Source of the DNA: Roseivirga sp. E12
GTDB taxonomy: Bacteria; Bacteroidota; Bacteroidia; Cytophagales; Cyclobacteriaceae
Direction: 5' to 3'
Length of the DNA: 64,000 nucleotides
Assembly: GCF_017592825.1 (NCBI RefSeq)
Contig: NZ_JAGFMD010000001.1
Span: forward strand, 930,001 to 994,000
The translations under genes and the position numbers were made by a program. Every line of letters starts with the position of its first letter. The stretch's first letter is position 1. This document shows, one piece after another, positions 52,634 through 61,354 of this stretch. The notes beneath the pieces were generated by a model. The model had not been told where the DNA came from. It worked only from the letters and a program-made list of their open reading frames with translations, and made no database searches.

Positions 52634-53785
52634 TTAATTCTCGTAACTGATTCTATAGATACAGTGGTTAACATCATCAGAAACTAGGATAGAGCCATCA
52701 GGCATTTCCATAATATCTACTGGCTTACCCCAACCTTTATTCGTCTCCTCATCTAACCAACCATCTGCAAAAATCTCACTCTTCACCACTTTATCACCTT
52801 CAACTTGAATAAACCTCAATTGATAACCAATATGACCAGCTTCTTTCGTCCTATTCCATGAACCGTGCTGCGCTACCAAAATGTTATTCTTGTATTTAGT
52901 GGGGAACATATTCCCCTGATAGAATCTCAGGCCTAGTGGTGCCGAATGTGGCTCAAACTTGAATGCTGGCTCTCTATAGTCAGCTTTGGCATGGTCTTTT
53001 CCGAAATCAGGGTCTGCAATATCACCTTGATGCCAATAGGGAAAACCAAAGTGGTCCCCTTTGGCTGAAACATGATTTAATTCACAGGCAGGGACATCAT
53101 CTCCCAATAAATCTCTTCCATTGTCTGTAAACCACATATCACCCGTCTCAGGGTGCCATGCAAAGCCTACAGAGTTACGTACTCCCTTTACATATACTTC
53201 CATATCAGAACCATCCGGATTCATTCGGGTAATGGAGGCATAAACTTCATTTTCTTCTGACTTATCACATACATTACAAGGAGCACCGACAGGAACATAG
53301 AGCTTTCCATCAGGGCCAAATGAAATAAACTTCCATCCGTGATGCGTTTCAGTGGGGTACCCATCGAAAATCACTTCTGATTTAGGTGACGCTAGGTTGT
53401 TCATAATATCTGGAAACCGATGAATTTTACTCACTTCGGCCACAAACAAATCACCATTATGGAAGTAAACACCGTTAGGCATTCTGAGTCCAGTTGCGAT
53501 CGTGTCTACTTTATCGGCCACCATATCTCCATTAGTATCCGTCAAAGCATAGACATTCCTTCTTCTTCGATTACCGACAAAGACTGTTTTTCCATCATCT
53601 GTTCTGGCTAGTGAACGGGCATCAACAATGTTTGTGGCGTACATAGATATTTTAAAGCCATCGGGAAGATTTATCTTGGCTAGTCTGGCACTGTACTCGG
53701 TATCTGTTTGCTGCCCAGCAGACTGACATGCAGCAGAAAGGCTGATTAAACAGGCTAGACTTAGGGTAAGGACAAGTTTGTTCAT
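52634..53785 (-). CDS. Sorbosone dehydrogenase-like (PQQ/soluble glucose dehydrogenase fold) lipoprotein
   Basis: 383 residues from ATG 53785 (MNKLVLTLSLACLISLSAAC); the lipobox SAAC predicts lipidation at Cys20. The frame extends to 53824 but that region would not give a signal peptide. The beta-propeller resembles soluble glucose/sorbosone dehydrogenases: LPDGFKISMYATNIVDARSL, TGLRMPNGVYFHNGDLFVAE, HHGWKFISFGPDGKLYVPVG, GVRNSVGFAWHPETGDMWFT, DDVPACELNHVSAKGDHFGF. The CNVC after PVGAP and the late PDGSILVSDDVNHCIYRISY are also typical. It probably oxidises sugars or aldoses in the envelope if PQQ is supplied, but many relatives have no known substrate. Confidence 0.9.
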   Translation of the reverse strand: MNKLVLTLSLACLISLSAACQSAGQQTDTEYSARLAKINLPDGFKISMYATNIVDARSLARTDDGKTVFVGNRRRRNVYALTDTNGDMVADKVDTIATGLRMPNGVYFHNGDLFVAEVSKIHRFPDIMNNLASPKSEVIFDGYPTETHHGWKFISFGPDGKLYVPVGAPCNVCDKSEENEVYASITRMNPDGSDMEVYVKGVRNSVGFAWHPETGDMWFTDNGRDLLGDDVPACELNHVSAKGDHFGFPYWHQGDIADPDFGKDHAKADYREPAFKFEPHSAPLGLRFYQGNMFPTKYKNNILVAQHGSWNRTKEAGHIGYQLRFIQVEGDKVVKSEIFADGWLDEETNKGWGKPVDIMEMPDGSILVSDDVNHCIYRISYEN

Positions 53786-53860
53786 GGAAGAAGTATTCGT
53801 TTTCCCGAAGGTATCAAAAAACAAGGATTTCCATGAATGCTATTTTATCAAAGGCTGTGG

Positions 53861-53890
53861 TTTGATTTGTGTTAGGGAAGGCTAATTTTG
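53861..53890 (+). promoter_or_regulatory. Strong promoter of the ABC-F gene
   Basis: TTTG (53861-53864), 18 bp, TAATTTTG (53883-53890): both elements of the Bacteroidota promoter match exactly. The -7 box ends 4 bp before the ATG at 53895, so the transcript should begin at or very near the start codon. Confidence 0.75.
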
Positions 53891-53894
53891 CGGC

Positions 53895-55808
53895 ATGATT
53901 GCCATTAACAACCTTTCCTATCTTATCGGTGACAGAGCCTTGTATGACAATGCTTCGTTGCATATCAAACCCAATGATAAAATCGGTCTGATTGGTTTGA
54001 ATGGCAAGGGTAAATCCACCCTTCTGCACTTGATCATTGGCAATTATCAGGCAACTAGTGGCGAGATCTCAAAAAGTAAGGATTGTACCATAGGCTTCTT
54101 GAACCAAGACCTGCTCTCTTACCAATCAGATGAAAGCATATTAGCCGTGGCGATGCAGGCATTTGAGCGGGCTAATCAACTTCAGCGAAAAATTGATTCT
54201 ATCCTTAAGCAGATGGAAACTAACTACGAGGAACAACTTGTAGATAAGTTGACTAAGGCTCAGGATGAGTATGAAGCACTTGGTGGGTATAGCCTTCAGT
54301 CTGAAGCTGAGGCGATCCTCGAAGGAATTGGATTTCGTACAGAAGATTTGCAACGCCCATTGAGAGAATTTTCTGGTGGCTGGAGAATGCGTGTAATGCT
54401 GGCTAAGCTCTTACTTCAGAAGCCTTCCCTCCTGATGCTTGATGAGCCTACCAACCACCTTGACCTTCCGTCAATTCAATGGATTGAGAATTACCTTAGA
54501 AATTATGAAGGTGCGATTATAGTAGTATCACACGATAGGCAGTTCCTTGATAATGTGATTACATCCACTGTCGAAGTTGCTAGGCAAAGTCTTACACATT
54601 ATGCAGGTAACTATTCCTTTTACTTAAAGGAAAAGACACTACGCGAAGAGATTCAAAAGAACGCTTTTGAAAACCAGCAGCAGGCCATCAAACAAACGGA
54701 ACGTTTTGTAGAGCGATTCAGGTCTAAAGCGACTAAAGCACGTCAGGTACAGTCAAGAGTGAAAGCCTTGGAAAAGATGGACCTGATTGAAGATGTGGTT
54801 GATGAAAATATGACCATGAACTTTAAGTTCGGTTTCAAGCAGAAATCAGGTAGGTATATCATCGAATTAAATAATATCTCTAAGGCTTATGGCGACTTGC
54901 AAATCCTAAAGAATACCAGTGCTCAAATAGAACGTGGTGACAAAATCGCACTTATTGGTGCTAATGGAAAAGGGAAGTCTACTATGCTACGGATCATTGC
55001 AGGCACCGAGCCAATTGAAGGGGAGCGAAAAGAAGGTTTCAACGTCCTTACGGCTTTCTACGCTCAGCACCAATTAGAGGCCCTAAACCTACAGAATGAA
55101 ATTCTGGATGAGCTCAAACAGGCTGGTAGTAGTAAAACTGAAGGAGAATTACGGGGCATCTTAGGTTGTTTCCTTTTTCAAAACGATGAGGTATTTAAGA
55201 AGATCAAAGTCCTTTCTGGAGGTGAAAAGTCTCGCGTAGCTTTGTCCAAAACCCTTCTATCAGAGGCCAACTTCCTAATGATGGATGAGCCTACCAATCA
55301 CCTGGATTTTCTTTCAGTAAACATTCTGACACAGGCACTTCAACAATACGAAGGTACATTCGTGATCGTATCTCACGACAGGCATTTTGTATCCCAAATC
55401 GCCAATAAAATCTGGTACATAGAGGATGGAGAGTTAAAGGTTTACCCAGGAACCTATGATGAATATGAATACTGGCAATCTCAGAAAGAGAAGCAAACCG
55501 TAGCTCAAAACACAAAGCCAAAGACTGAAACAAAACCTAAAGTCAGCCAACCAAAACCAAGGGATAACGAAGAAGAAAAGGAACTCAAGCGATTGAAAAA
55601 AGAACTTAGTGCCATTGAAACAAAAATTGAGGTTCTGGAAGCGGAAGTTTCAAGTATTGAAGAAGAACTCAGCAAACCTGAAGTATTCGGAGACCCTGAC
55701 CTATTGGCTGAAAAAAGTCAATTGCATCAGGTGTCAAAAGATAAGCTTGAGGCACTGCACATTGAGTGGGAGGAGTTCGCTACAAAAATTGATACTATCG
55801 AGGGTTAG
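53895..55808 (+). CDS. ABC-F family ATP-binding protein
   Basis: 637 residues with two ABC domains and no membrane part. Domain 1: Walker A GLNGKGKST, signature FSGGWRMRVMLAKLLLQKPS, Walker B LLMLDEPTNHLDL. Between is the long P-site tRNA-interaction-type linker (about 230-310). Domain 2: GANGKGKST, VLSGGEKSRVALSKTLL, LMMDEPTNHLD. The C-terminal 90 residues are Lys/Glu-rich and predicted coiled-coil, as in Uup-type proteins. ABC-F proteins act on ribosomes, resolving stalled translation or protecting from antibiotics. Start ATG 53895 gives the usual MIAINNLSYLIGDRALYDNA. Confidence 0.95.
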   Translation: MIAINNLSYLIGDRALYDNASLHIKPNDKIGLIGLNGKGKSTLLHLIIGNYQATSGEISKSKDCTIGFLNQDLLSYQSDESILAVAMQAFERANQLQRKIDSILKQMETNYEEQLVDKLTKAQDEYEALGGYSLQSEAEAILEGIGFRTEDLQRPLREFSGGWRMRVMLAKLLLQKPSLLMLDEPTNHLDLPSIQWIENYLRNYEGAIIVVSHDRQFLDNVITSTVEVARQSLTHYAGNYSFYLKEKTLREEIQKNAFENQQQAIKQTERFVERFRSKATKARQVQSRVKALEKMDLIEDVVDENMTMNFKFGFKQKSGRYIIELNNISKAYGDLQILKNTSAQIERGDKIALIGANGKGKSTMLRIIAGTEPIEGERKEGFNVLTAFYAQHQLEALNLQNEILDELKQAGSSKTEGELRGILGCFLFQNDEVFKKIKVLSGGEKSRVALSKTLLSEANFLMMDEPTNHLDFLSVNILTQALQQYEGTFVIVSHDRHFVSQIANKIWYIEDGELKVYPGTYDEYEYWQSQKEKQTVAQNTKPKTETKPKVSQPKPRDNEEEKELKRLKKELSAIETKIEVLEAEVSSIEEELSKPEVFGDPDLLAEKSQLHQVSKDKLEALHIEWEEFATKIDTIEG

Positions 55809-57242
55809 TTACTCCTCTTTTCTCGTCAAGAAATAATTCAATGATAGTCCAAAGCCTAATACTGAGGCAGGACTAGAGTTTACTTCATCACCAATACCAG
55901 TAACAAATCTTCTGTAGCTAATATCTCCGCTAATTCCAAACTGACTATTTAGTCTATAATTTAAGCCTAAACCGGAGACCCCACTGATGTTAGTTCTGTT
56001 CAAGAAATCACTTTCTGAGGGGTTAACTTTTCGGGTTTCGAGAAAGTTAAGATCACCTTTAATCTTATAGGCTAAGAAATAATCAAGACCAAGACCAGCT
56101 CTTACCGCAATATCAAATTTGCCAAAAGTCACAACCTTATAGCTAAAAGTACTCTGTAGAAATAGACTCTGAACAGTGTTTTCTAAATCATATTCTCCGA
56201 CAAAGAATACGTTTTCCGAATCAAAACCAATCGGTGCATAAATTGGCAATGACCTTCCATCCTCAACCGAATAGGCGTTCGATCTATTCCTGAATCTAAA
56301 TTCGGAATACCTCGCACCTAGATTCAGAGAAAGCCTCCTGCTAAGATCCATAGTAAAACCAAAACCAGCACTAATAGCACCTACCGCTTGGTCTTCACTA
56401 GACTCAACATCAGCAGCCAAAGCATTCAAGTTGCTTGGGTCCTTCAATTCTGCCTGTACAGCACTCGTTGAGAAACTCGTTGAAGATAAATTCATTACGC
56501 TATTACCCAAAGAACCATTAAGGCTATTCTGACCACTAAAATCAGCTCTTCTTGGAACAACTTTTTCTGCACTTGCCAACTCAAGTTCCATCATAGGTTC
56601 CAACTCCATTTTAGCATTGAACATCAGCATTTCTGCTGCAAGGCTATTGCGATAAGGTTTAGGCTCAGCAAGTACCATGATGGATGGATTGAGCACTTCA
56701 AATGGTCCGACACTTTCAATCGGCTTAAGCATATCCGAAACCGGATCGTTTCCTCCAGTGACTTCCTCACTCTTTCCTTCTTTAGGTATTACGTTCTCAG
56801 TCTTGGCCTGTAAACTACTCAGCTCTGTATTGGAAGAAATTGGGTCCTTGATCGATTCTCTTGAGTTATCCGCAGTGTTTAGTTCTGATTCATCCTTGTT
56901 AGAAGCTAACTGGTCATTGCTGCCAGCATCTGTTTCTTTAGGAGCATCGTTATTTTTCGTGTTAGGGTCTTTTGTCTCTTGTTCATTGTCCTCTCCTTCG
57001 ACCTTAGACAGTTCCTTGACCGGTAAATTTGAGTTACTATTAAAGTACCCATCATTGTATAGGAAACCGAAAGTGAATATCACAGCCAAACCAGCTGCAA
57101 CTCCATAGGTCTGCCACATAAAGAAGAACCCTTTCTTCTTTTTGGCTGTTAAGGCAGCTTCAATACCCGTCCAGACCCTATCGGACGGTTGAAATTCTGC
57201 TCCCTCAAAAACATTTTGAATATCGTTTTCAAAACTGCTCAT
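55809..57242 (-). CDS. Protein joining an anti-sigma-like inner-membrane N-terminus to an outer-membrane-barrel-like C-terminus
   Basis: 477 residues. Residues 1-38 are a short cytoplasmic part (FENDIQNVFEGAEFQPSDRV) like the start of some anti-sigma factors; a KKKK stretch and a hydrophobic helix (about 40-62) follow. Residues 65-180 are an Asn/Ser/Glu/Lys-rich spacer. From about 280 on the sequence alternates hydrophobic residues with FGFTMDLSRRLSLNLGARYS and NSQFGISGDISYRRFVTG, and ends LGFGLSLNYFLTRKEE, as in outer-membrane beta-barrels. It overlaps the ECF sigma gene by 4 bp. It may be a sigma regulator reaching from the inner to the outer membrane. Abuts the ABC-F gene end. Confidence 0.75.
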   Translation of the reverse strand: MSSFENDIQNVFEGAEFQPSDRVWTGIEAALTAKKKKGFFFMWQTYGVAAGLAVIFTFGFLYNDGYFNSNSNLPVKELSKVEGEDNEQETKDPNTKNNDAPKETDAGSNDQLASNKDESELNTADNSRESIKDPISSNTELSSLQAKTENVIPKEGKSEEVTGGNDPVSDMLKPIESVGPFEVLNPSIMVLAEPKPYRNSLAAEMLMFNAKMELEPMMELELASAEKVVPRRADFSGQNSLNGSLGNSVMNLSSTSFSTSAVQAELKDPSNLNALAADVESSEDQAVGAISAGFGFTMDLSRRLSLNLGARYSEFRFRNRSNAYSVEDGRSLPIYAPIGFDSENVFFVGEYDLENTVQSLFLQSTFSYKVVTFGKFDIAVRAGLGLDYFLAYKIKGDLNFLETRKVNPSESDFLNRTNISGVSGLGLNYRLNSQFGISGDISYRRFVTGIGDEVNSSPASVLGFGLSLNYFLTRKEE

Positions 57243-57796
57243 GACATTAACATATTAGATTGAACAACTCCATTTGCTTCATCAATCATAGATTTCAAAA
57301 GCGCTCTTGCCCTGGCATATTGCGACTTAGAAGTTCCCTCTGAGATCTCTAATTGTTTCGCAATTTCCTTATGGCCATAACCCTCTATTGCAAAGAGGTT
57401 AAACACCGTTCTACAACCGACAGGCAACTTTTGCAGCATTGCCATGATTTCGGTGAAATGTAGATTGGATAAAATCAATTCTTTTTCCACATGAAGTGGC
57501 GTTTTATCAATATCCAGCATTGGTTGCTGGTAAAGCTTCTTTCTGTTGTGATTGATTGAGGTATTGATCACAATGCGTTTCAACCAAGTAAGAAATTGTG
57601 CTTCTTGCCGAAACGATTCCAGACTATTGAAAATCTTTACAAATGCGTCTTGAAGGATATCTTCGGCATCTTCTTGCGATTTCCCATACCGCATAGCCAC
57701 TGGCATCAGTTTTGCAGCATAGCGATCATAAAGTTCGCGCTGCGCCTTCAGCTCACCTTTAACACATTTATTAATTAATTCTATATCTTGAATCAT
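57239..57796 (-). CDS. ECF RNA polymerase sigma factor
   Basis: 185 residues from ATG 57796 (MIQDIELINKCVKGELKAQR), the typical start of Bacteroidota ECF factors; the frame runs upstream to 57892 without family-like sequence. Region 2: DAEDILQDAFVKIFNSLESF and TWLKRIVINTSINHNRKK. Region 4: LPVGCRTVFNLFAIEGYGHK followed by EIAKQLEISEGTSKSQYARA. It directs transcription of an unknown regulon, presumably under control of the membrane protein coded by the overlapping downstream gene. The two start within 4 bp (ATGA), which gives balanced synthesis. Confidence 0.93.
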   Translation of the reverse strand: MIQDIELINKCVKGELKAQRELYDRYAAKLMPVAMRYGKSQEDAEDILQDAFVKIFNSLESFRQEAQFLTWLKRIVINTSINHNRKKLYQQPMLDIDKTPLHVEKELILSNLHFTEIMAMLQKLPVGCRTVFNLFAIEGYGHKEIAKQLEISEGTSKSQYARARALLKSMIDEANGVVQSNMLMS

Positions 57797-57894
57797 TGAC
57801 GCAGAGCATCCGCTTCTCTTGATAATATTGACACAACAAAGAACTAAAAGGTTGTTAAGGCAAGATAATTCATGCGAAAAGGTTATTAACACTA

Positions 57895-59163
57895 ATGAAT
57901 ACCCAAAAAACTAGTCTCACTGTCCTATTATTGGTCCTTTTTGTATCGATTACTTTCGGACAAAAGCAATTGTTGTACCAAGATAAGGCCTATGAGTCTA
58001 CCATAAAGACAATCCAACTCTACCCAAATGATCCGTCAATAGAAGCTTCCTTATCACCCCCTATTAAAGACATTGACGATGACCGAAAGCTCTTGTTAGA
58101 GTTTGATGACTTACGTGAAGATGCAGACTACTACTTTGTCTACTTCATTCATTGCAATGCCGATTGGCAACCATCCGACCTTAGGGCACCCATGTATATG
58201 ACAGGATACAATGAGTTTGAAATAATGAATTTTGAATTCAGCTCACAGGCAAAGATCAACTATGTGCACTATAGCTTTGAGCTCCCAAAGTTTAAGGAAA
58301 CGGGGAATTATCTCGCTGTGGTCTACCGCGATAGAAAAAAGAAAGACATCATCTTATCTAAGCGATTCTCACTCTATAAAAATCAAGTGGCCGTTGGCGG
58401 AAATATCAGTCGATCGTCAGATGTGGCCAATCGATTGAAAAACCAAAGGGTTGAGGTTACATTAAATTATGCTGGTCTCAATGCAATGGACCCAAGTAAA
58501 GACTTCACTGTGGTGGTAAGGCAAAACCAGAGACCAGATGTAACCAAACTAGGCCTTGACCATACCTTCATAGATGATAATGCCAAGCTTATCCGTTACC
58601 AGAATTTAGGTGAGGAAAATGATTTTCCTGGCTGGAATGAATTTCGGTTTTTTGATATCAGTACAGTAAATGGGTCAGGGAGGAATGTTGCCCAAATCGG
58701 TTTCACAAACAATAGGCCGCGTGCTCAATTGATTCCCGACAGAGTGCGAGACCCGGCATATTTTCAAGTTCTTGACGTTAACGGACAGTATTACATCAGA
58801 GACCTAGAAACAGGTCGTGATGGCCGTCTTACAGCCGAATATGTAGATGTCAAATTCACGCTTGACTATCCCGAGACAAGCGAATCAATTTATTTGGTTG
58901 GGCAGTTTAATCAATGGATTAGAAATGAGAGTTCATTAATGCGCTATGATCCAGTCAACAAAAACTACTATTCCAATCAACTTCTGAAACAAGGCTGGTA
59001 TAACTACCTGTATACTGTAGATTCAAGCAACCCGCAGAGTGTGGAACAAAGCTTTTTTGAAACCGAAAACCTGTATGAGGTTTTAGTCTACTTCAAGCCC
59101 ATGGGTGGAAGGGGCGATCAACTGGTCGGATACAGCAGGATCAATTACAACTCAAGGCGTTAG
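57895..59163 (+). CDS. Type IX secretion plug-protein family member (DUF5103)
   Basis: 422 residues with signal peptide (MNTQKTSLTVLLLVLFVSIT, ending FGQ). The N-terminal domain carries YESTIKTIQLYPNDPSIEAS and FIHCNADWQPSDLRAPMYM, typical of the family formerly called DUF5103, a member of which was found plugging the SprA translocon of the type IX secretion system. The C-terminal third (YFQVLDVNGQYYIRDLETGR, YPETSESIYLVGQFNQW) resembles an Ig/CBM48-like fold. Expected location is the periplasm or outer-membrane periplasmic face. It begins 98 bp from the sigma gene in divergent orientation and its stop overlaps that of the Cas6-like gene. Confidence 0.88.
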   Translation: MNTQKTSLTVLLLVLFVSITFGQKQLLYQDKAYESTIKTIQLYPNDPSIEASLSPPIKDIDDDRKLLLEFDDLREDADYYFVYFIHCNADWQPSDLRAPMYMTGYNEFEIMNFEFSSQAKINYVHYSFELPKFKETGNYLAVVYRDRKKKDIILSKRFSLYKNQVAVGGNISRSSDVANRLKNQRVEVTLNYAGLNAMDPSKDFTVVVRQNQRPDVTKLGLDHTFIDDNAKLIRYQNLGEENDFPGWNEFRFFDISTVNGSGRNVAQIGFTNNRPRAQLIPDRVRDPAYFQVLDVNGQYYIRDLETGRDGRLTAEYVDVKFTLDYPETSESIYLVGQFNQWIRNESSLMRYDPVNKNYYSNQLLKQGWYNYLYTVDSSNPQSVEQSFFETENLYEVLVYFKPMGGRGDQLVGYSRINYNSRR

Positions 59164-59972
59164 ACTGTTACCAATTCCTTGCTAAAACTGTACTGCTCTG
59201 TTCTGTCAATTGGGTTTGCATTGGCAATATCCAACATGCCAAAGCCCTTGTAGGTGTAATTCCCTAAGCCACAGTTAAATAGAAACTCTTGTACTTCTTT
59301 CGCTGCATACAGTTTAAAGGGAAGTGTATAACCTCTCACTTCATATTTGACATCCATATCAAAGACTGAGTAAATACGCGCAAACTTCTTCTCTTTTTCC
59401 CTAAGTCGGTTGAGATAAGCAACATCAGGAACAATCTGGAACTTATTAAAACTAGCAAGTTGTGCCTCTGTATAGAGTCCTGTAGATTCCATGCGTTGCA
59501 TTGTAGAATCGTATAAGAGGTCAGAAAATTCGTCTGTCTCAGGTAAGATAAATCTCTTACCTTCTGTATCGTTGAATGCAGCCTTGGTCGGAACTACTGG
59601 TGAAATGCAGATAAACTTCATTTCATCTGTCAGGTCAATAGCCTTTTCTACCTCAGTATTCATCGGTGAAACCTCAAGGTTGCCCAGTTGGACATCATCG
59701 AACTCAAATACCTGCTCCAATAAGTAATCTAGAAATGCCTGATCAGCTGAGGAGATTACCAGTGTCACCAGGCTCGAATAGTAATGTAGCCCGTTTCTGG
59801 AAATCTTTGTCTGACCTTTAAGGCCTGAAAAATTGAAGTAAGGATAATGAATGTACTTTTCATTGCCCCCTTTTACCAATACACCTTTTAAAAACTGTGC
59901 TAAAATATGTTGGTGATGAAATGGAAGATATGCCCCCCTATTCTTCAGCTTAAAAATTATTCTAACTCTCAC
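59160..59972 (-). CDS. cas6: Solitary Cas6-like CRISPR RNA endoribonuclease
   Basis: 270 residues with GTG start (59972) preceded by AAGGAG at good spacing. It has the RAMP layout of two ferredoxin-like halves. N-terminal half: RVRIIFKLKNRGAYLPFHHQ (strand, then the LP-helix), HYPYFNFSGL (like the F-x-F-S-x-L of Cas6). C-terminal half ends with the Gly-rich loop FNCGLGNYTYKGFGMLDIA (GLG at 235-237, GFG at 243-245). In P. furiosus Cas6 catalysis uses Tyr31, His46 and Lys52; here His42 with Lys52, or His19/20/22, are candidates. No other cas gene or CRISPR array is in the window. Neighbours are ychF (same strand, 132 bp upstream) and the T9SS plug gene. Confidence 0.85.
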   Translation of the reverse strand: MRVRIIFKLKNRGAYLPFHHQHILAQFLKGVLVKGGNEKYIHYPYFNFSGLKGQTKISRNGLHYYSSLVTLVISSADQAFLDYLLEQVFEFDDVQLGNLEVSPMNTEVEKAIDLTDEMKFICISPVVPTKAAFNDTEGKRFILPETDEFSDLLYDSTMQRMESTGLYTEAQLASFNKFQIVPDVAYLNRLREKEKKFARIYSVFDMDVKYEVRGYTLPFKLYAAKEVQEFLFNCGLGNYTYKGFGMLDIANANPIDRTEQYSFSKELVTV

Positions 59973-60104
59973 GACACTCCTTTTTCAACTATACCTTCTA
60001 ATCCTCAAGCACATACATGTGTTCAAGTCATTGGCATAACTGAATGATATTAGAGATTGTTCAATTGCTAGAAAAAAAATAGAATAAATGTCAGTTGGAG
60101 ATCA

Positions 60105-61202
60105 CTAAACATTGAAACGGAAATGCATCACATCACCGTCTTTGACAATATACTCCTTACCCTCTACAGCCATTTTACCTGCCTCTTTAATAGCTACTTC
60201 TGTCTTATACTCTTCGTAGTCGGGTATTTTGATCACTTCAGCTTTGATAAAGCCTTTTTCAAAGTCAGTATGAATAACACCTGCTGCTTGTGGTGCCTTC
60301 CAGCCTTTCTTAATGGTCCAGGCCCTTACTTCGGTTACACCTGCTGTGAAATAAGTAATGAGGTCAAGCAAGGAATAGGAAGCCCTGATCAGTTTGTTTA
60401 AGCCAGACTCAGTAAGTCCATACTCCTCCAAGAACATTTGCTTCTCGTCCTCCTCTTCCAATTCGGCAATTTGAGATTCTATTGATGCCGAAATCATAAT
60501 AATCTCAGCTTCTTCATCTTTGATACCTTCCTTCAGTGCCTCGACATGATCATTACCTGTATGAATCGCAGACTCTTCTACATTCGCCACATAAACCACT
60601 GGCTTGATGGTAAGTAATGAAAGGTCTTTTAAAACTTCCAACTCATCCTCGTTCGCTTCAATGGCTCTTGCATTCGCTCCACCTTCTAGCGCAGCTTTGA
60701 ACTTCTCAAGTACAACGATCTGCTTTCTGGCATTGGCGTCACCAGACTTAGCAACCTTTTGATTTCTTTCAATTTTCTTGTTGATGGATTCCAGATCTTT
60801 GTATTGAAGCTCAGTGTCAATCACATCTTTATCAAAAACTGGATCAACACTACCAGCTACGTGAACTACATTGTCATCATTAAAGCATCGAATAACGTGG
60901 ATGATCGCATCCACCTCTCGGATATTTGCCAAGAACTTGTTACCAAGCCCCTCTCCTTTACTCGCTCCTTTTACCAAACCTGCGATATCCACAAATTCGA
61001 TCACAGTTGGGATAACCTTTTGAGGACTTACTAAGCTTTCCAGAACATTCAACCTCACATCGGGTACCGTAACAACTCCAACGTTAGGTTCAATAGTGCA
61101 AAATGGAAAATTAGCAGCCTCCGCTTTAGCGCTAGAAAGTGCATTGAATAGTGTAGATTTTCCAACATTAGGAAGTCCGACAATACCACATTGTAATCCC
61201 AT
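60105..61202 (-). CDS. ychF: Redox-regulated ATPase / GTPase YchF
   Basis: 365 residues. G1 loop GLPNVGKST at the N-terminus, G3 DIAGLVKGASKGEGLGNKF, then a helical hairpin domain and the C-terminal TGS/ubiquitin-like domain (TAGVTEVRAWTIKKGWKAPQ, GVIHTDFEKGFIKAEVI). YchF is an Obg-like universally conserved P-loop ATPase that binds ribosomes and takes part in stress response. The normal NKxD motif is replaced by NVEE, which explains ATP rather than GTP preference in the family. It could share a transcript with the downstream cas6. Confidence 0.96.
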   Translation of the reverse strand: MGLQCGIVGLPNVGKSTLFNALSSAKAEAANFPFCTIEPNVGVVTVPDVRLNVLESLVSPQKVIPTVIEFVDIAGLVKGASKGEGLGNKFLANIREVDAIIHVIRCFNDDNVVHVAGSVDPVFDKDVIDTELQYKDLESINKKIERNQKVAKSGDANARKQIVVLEKFKAALEGGANARAIEANEDELEVLKDLSLLTIKPVVYVANVEESAIHTGNDHVEALKEGIKDEEAEIIMISASIESQIAELEEEDEKQMFLEEYGLTESGLNKLIRASYSLLDLITYFTAGVTEVRAWTIKKGWKAPQAAGVIHTDFEKGFIKAEVIKIPDYEEYKTEVAIKEAGKMAVEGKEYIVKDGDVMHFRFNV

Positions 61203-61247
61203 GAGTCTTATTAACTTTTATCTGATGACTTCATTTAAAATCGCGCG

Positions 61248-61278
61248 CAAAGATAACGATTATTGCTTTCGACAGAAA
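61248..61278 (-). promoter_or_regulatory. Promoter of ychF
   Basis: On the minus strand TTTC, 19 bp, TATCTTTG: perfect TAnnTTTG -7 box (61255-61248) with a -33 box one base off. The transcript start near 61243 leaves a leader of about 40 nt. Confidence 0.65.
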
Positions 61279-61301
61279 TGTAAGCCTGAGTTATAGGACA
61301 T

Positions 61302-61337
61302 AAAAAAACCCTACCCTGATAAAACAAGATAGGGGTT
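61302..61337 (-). terminator. Terminator of the DUF3276 gene
   Basis: On the minus strand AACCCCTA and TAGGGTT form a stem with one bulged C around a 20-nt loop, followed by a run of seven Ts; 17 bp after the stop codon. Confidence 0.75.
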
Positions 61338-61354
61338 CATTTAAATCTCTTTAG

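Noticed and set aside
57797-57892. 32-residue N-terminal extension of the ECF sigma factor
   Set aside because: Cys-rich extension without homology to region 2; the ATG at 57796 gives a standard ECF start.
59973-60104. CRISPR repeats or leader close to the Cas6-like gene
   Set aside because: No direct repeat is seen in the 132 bp, nor in other intergenic regions near it.
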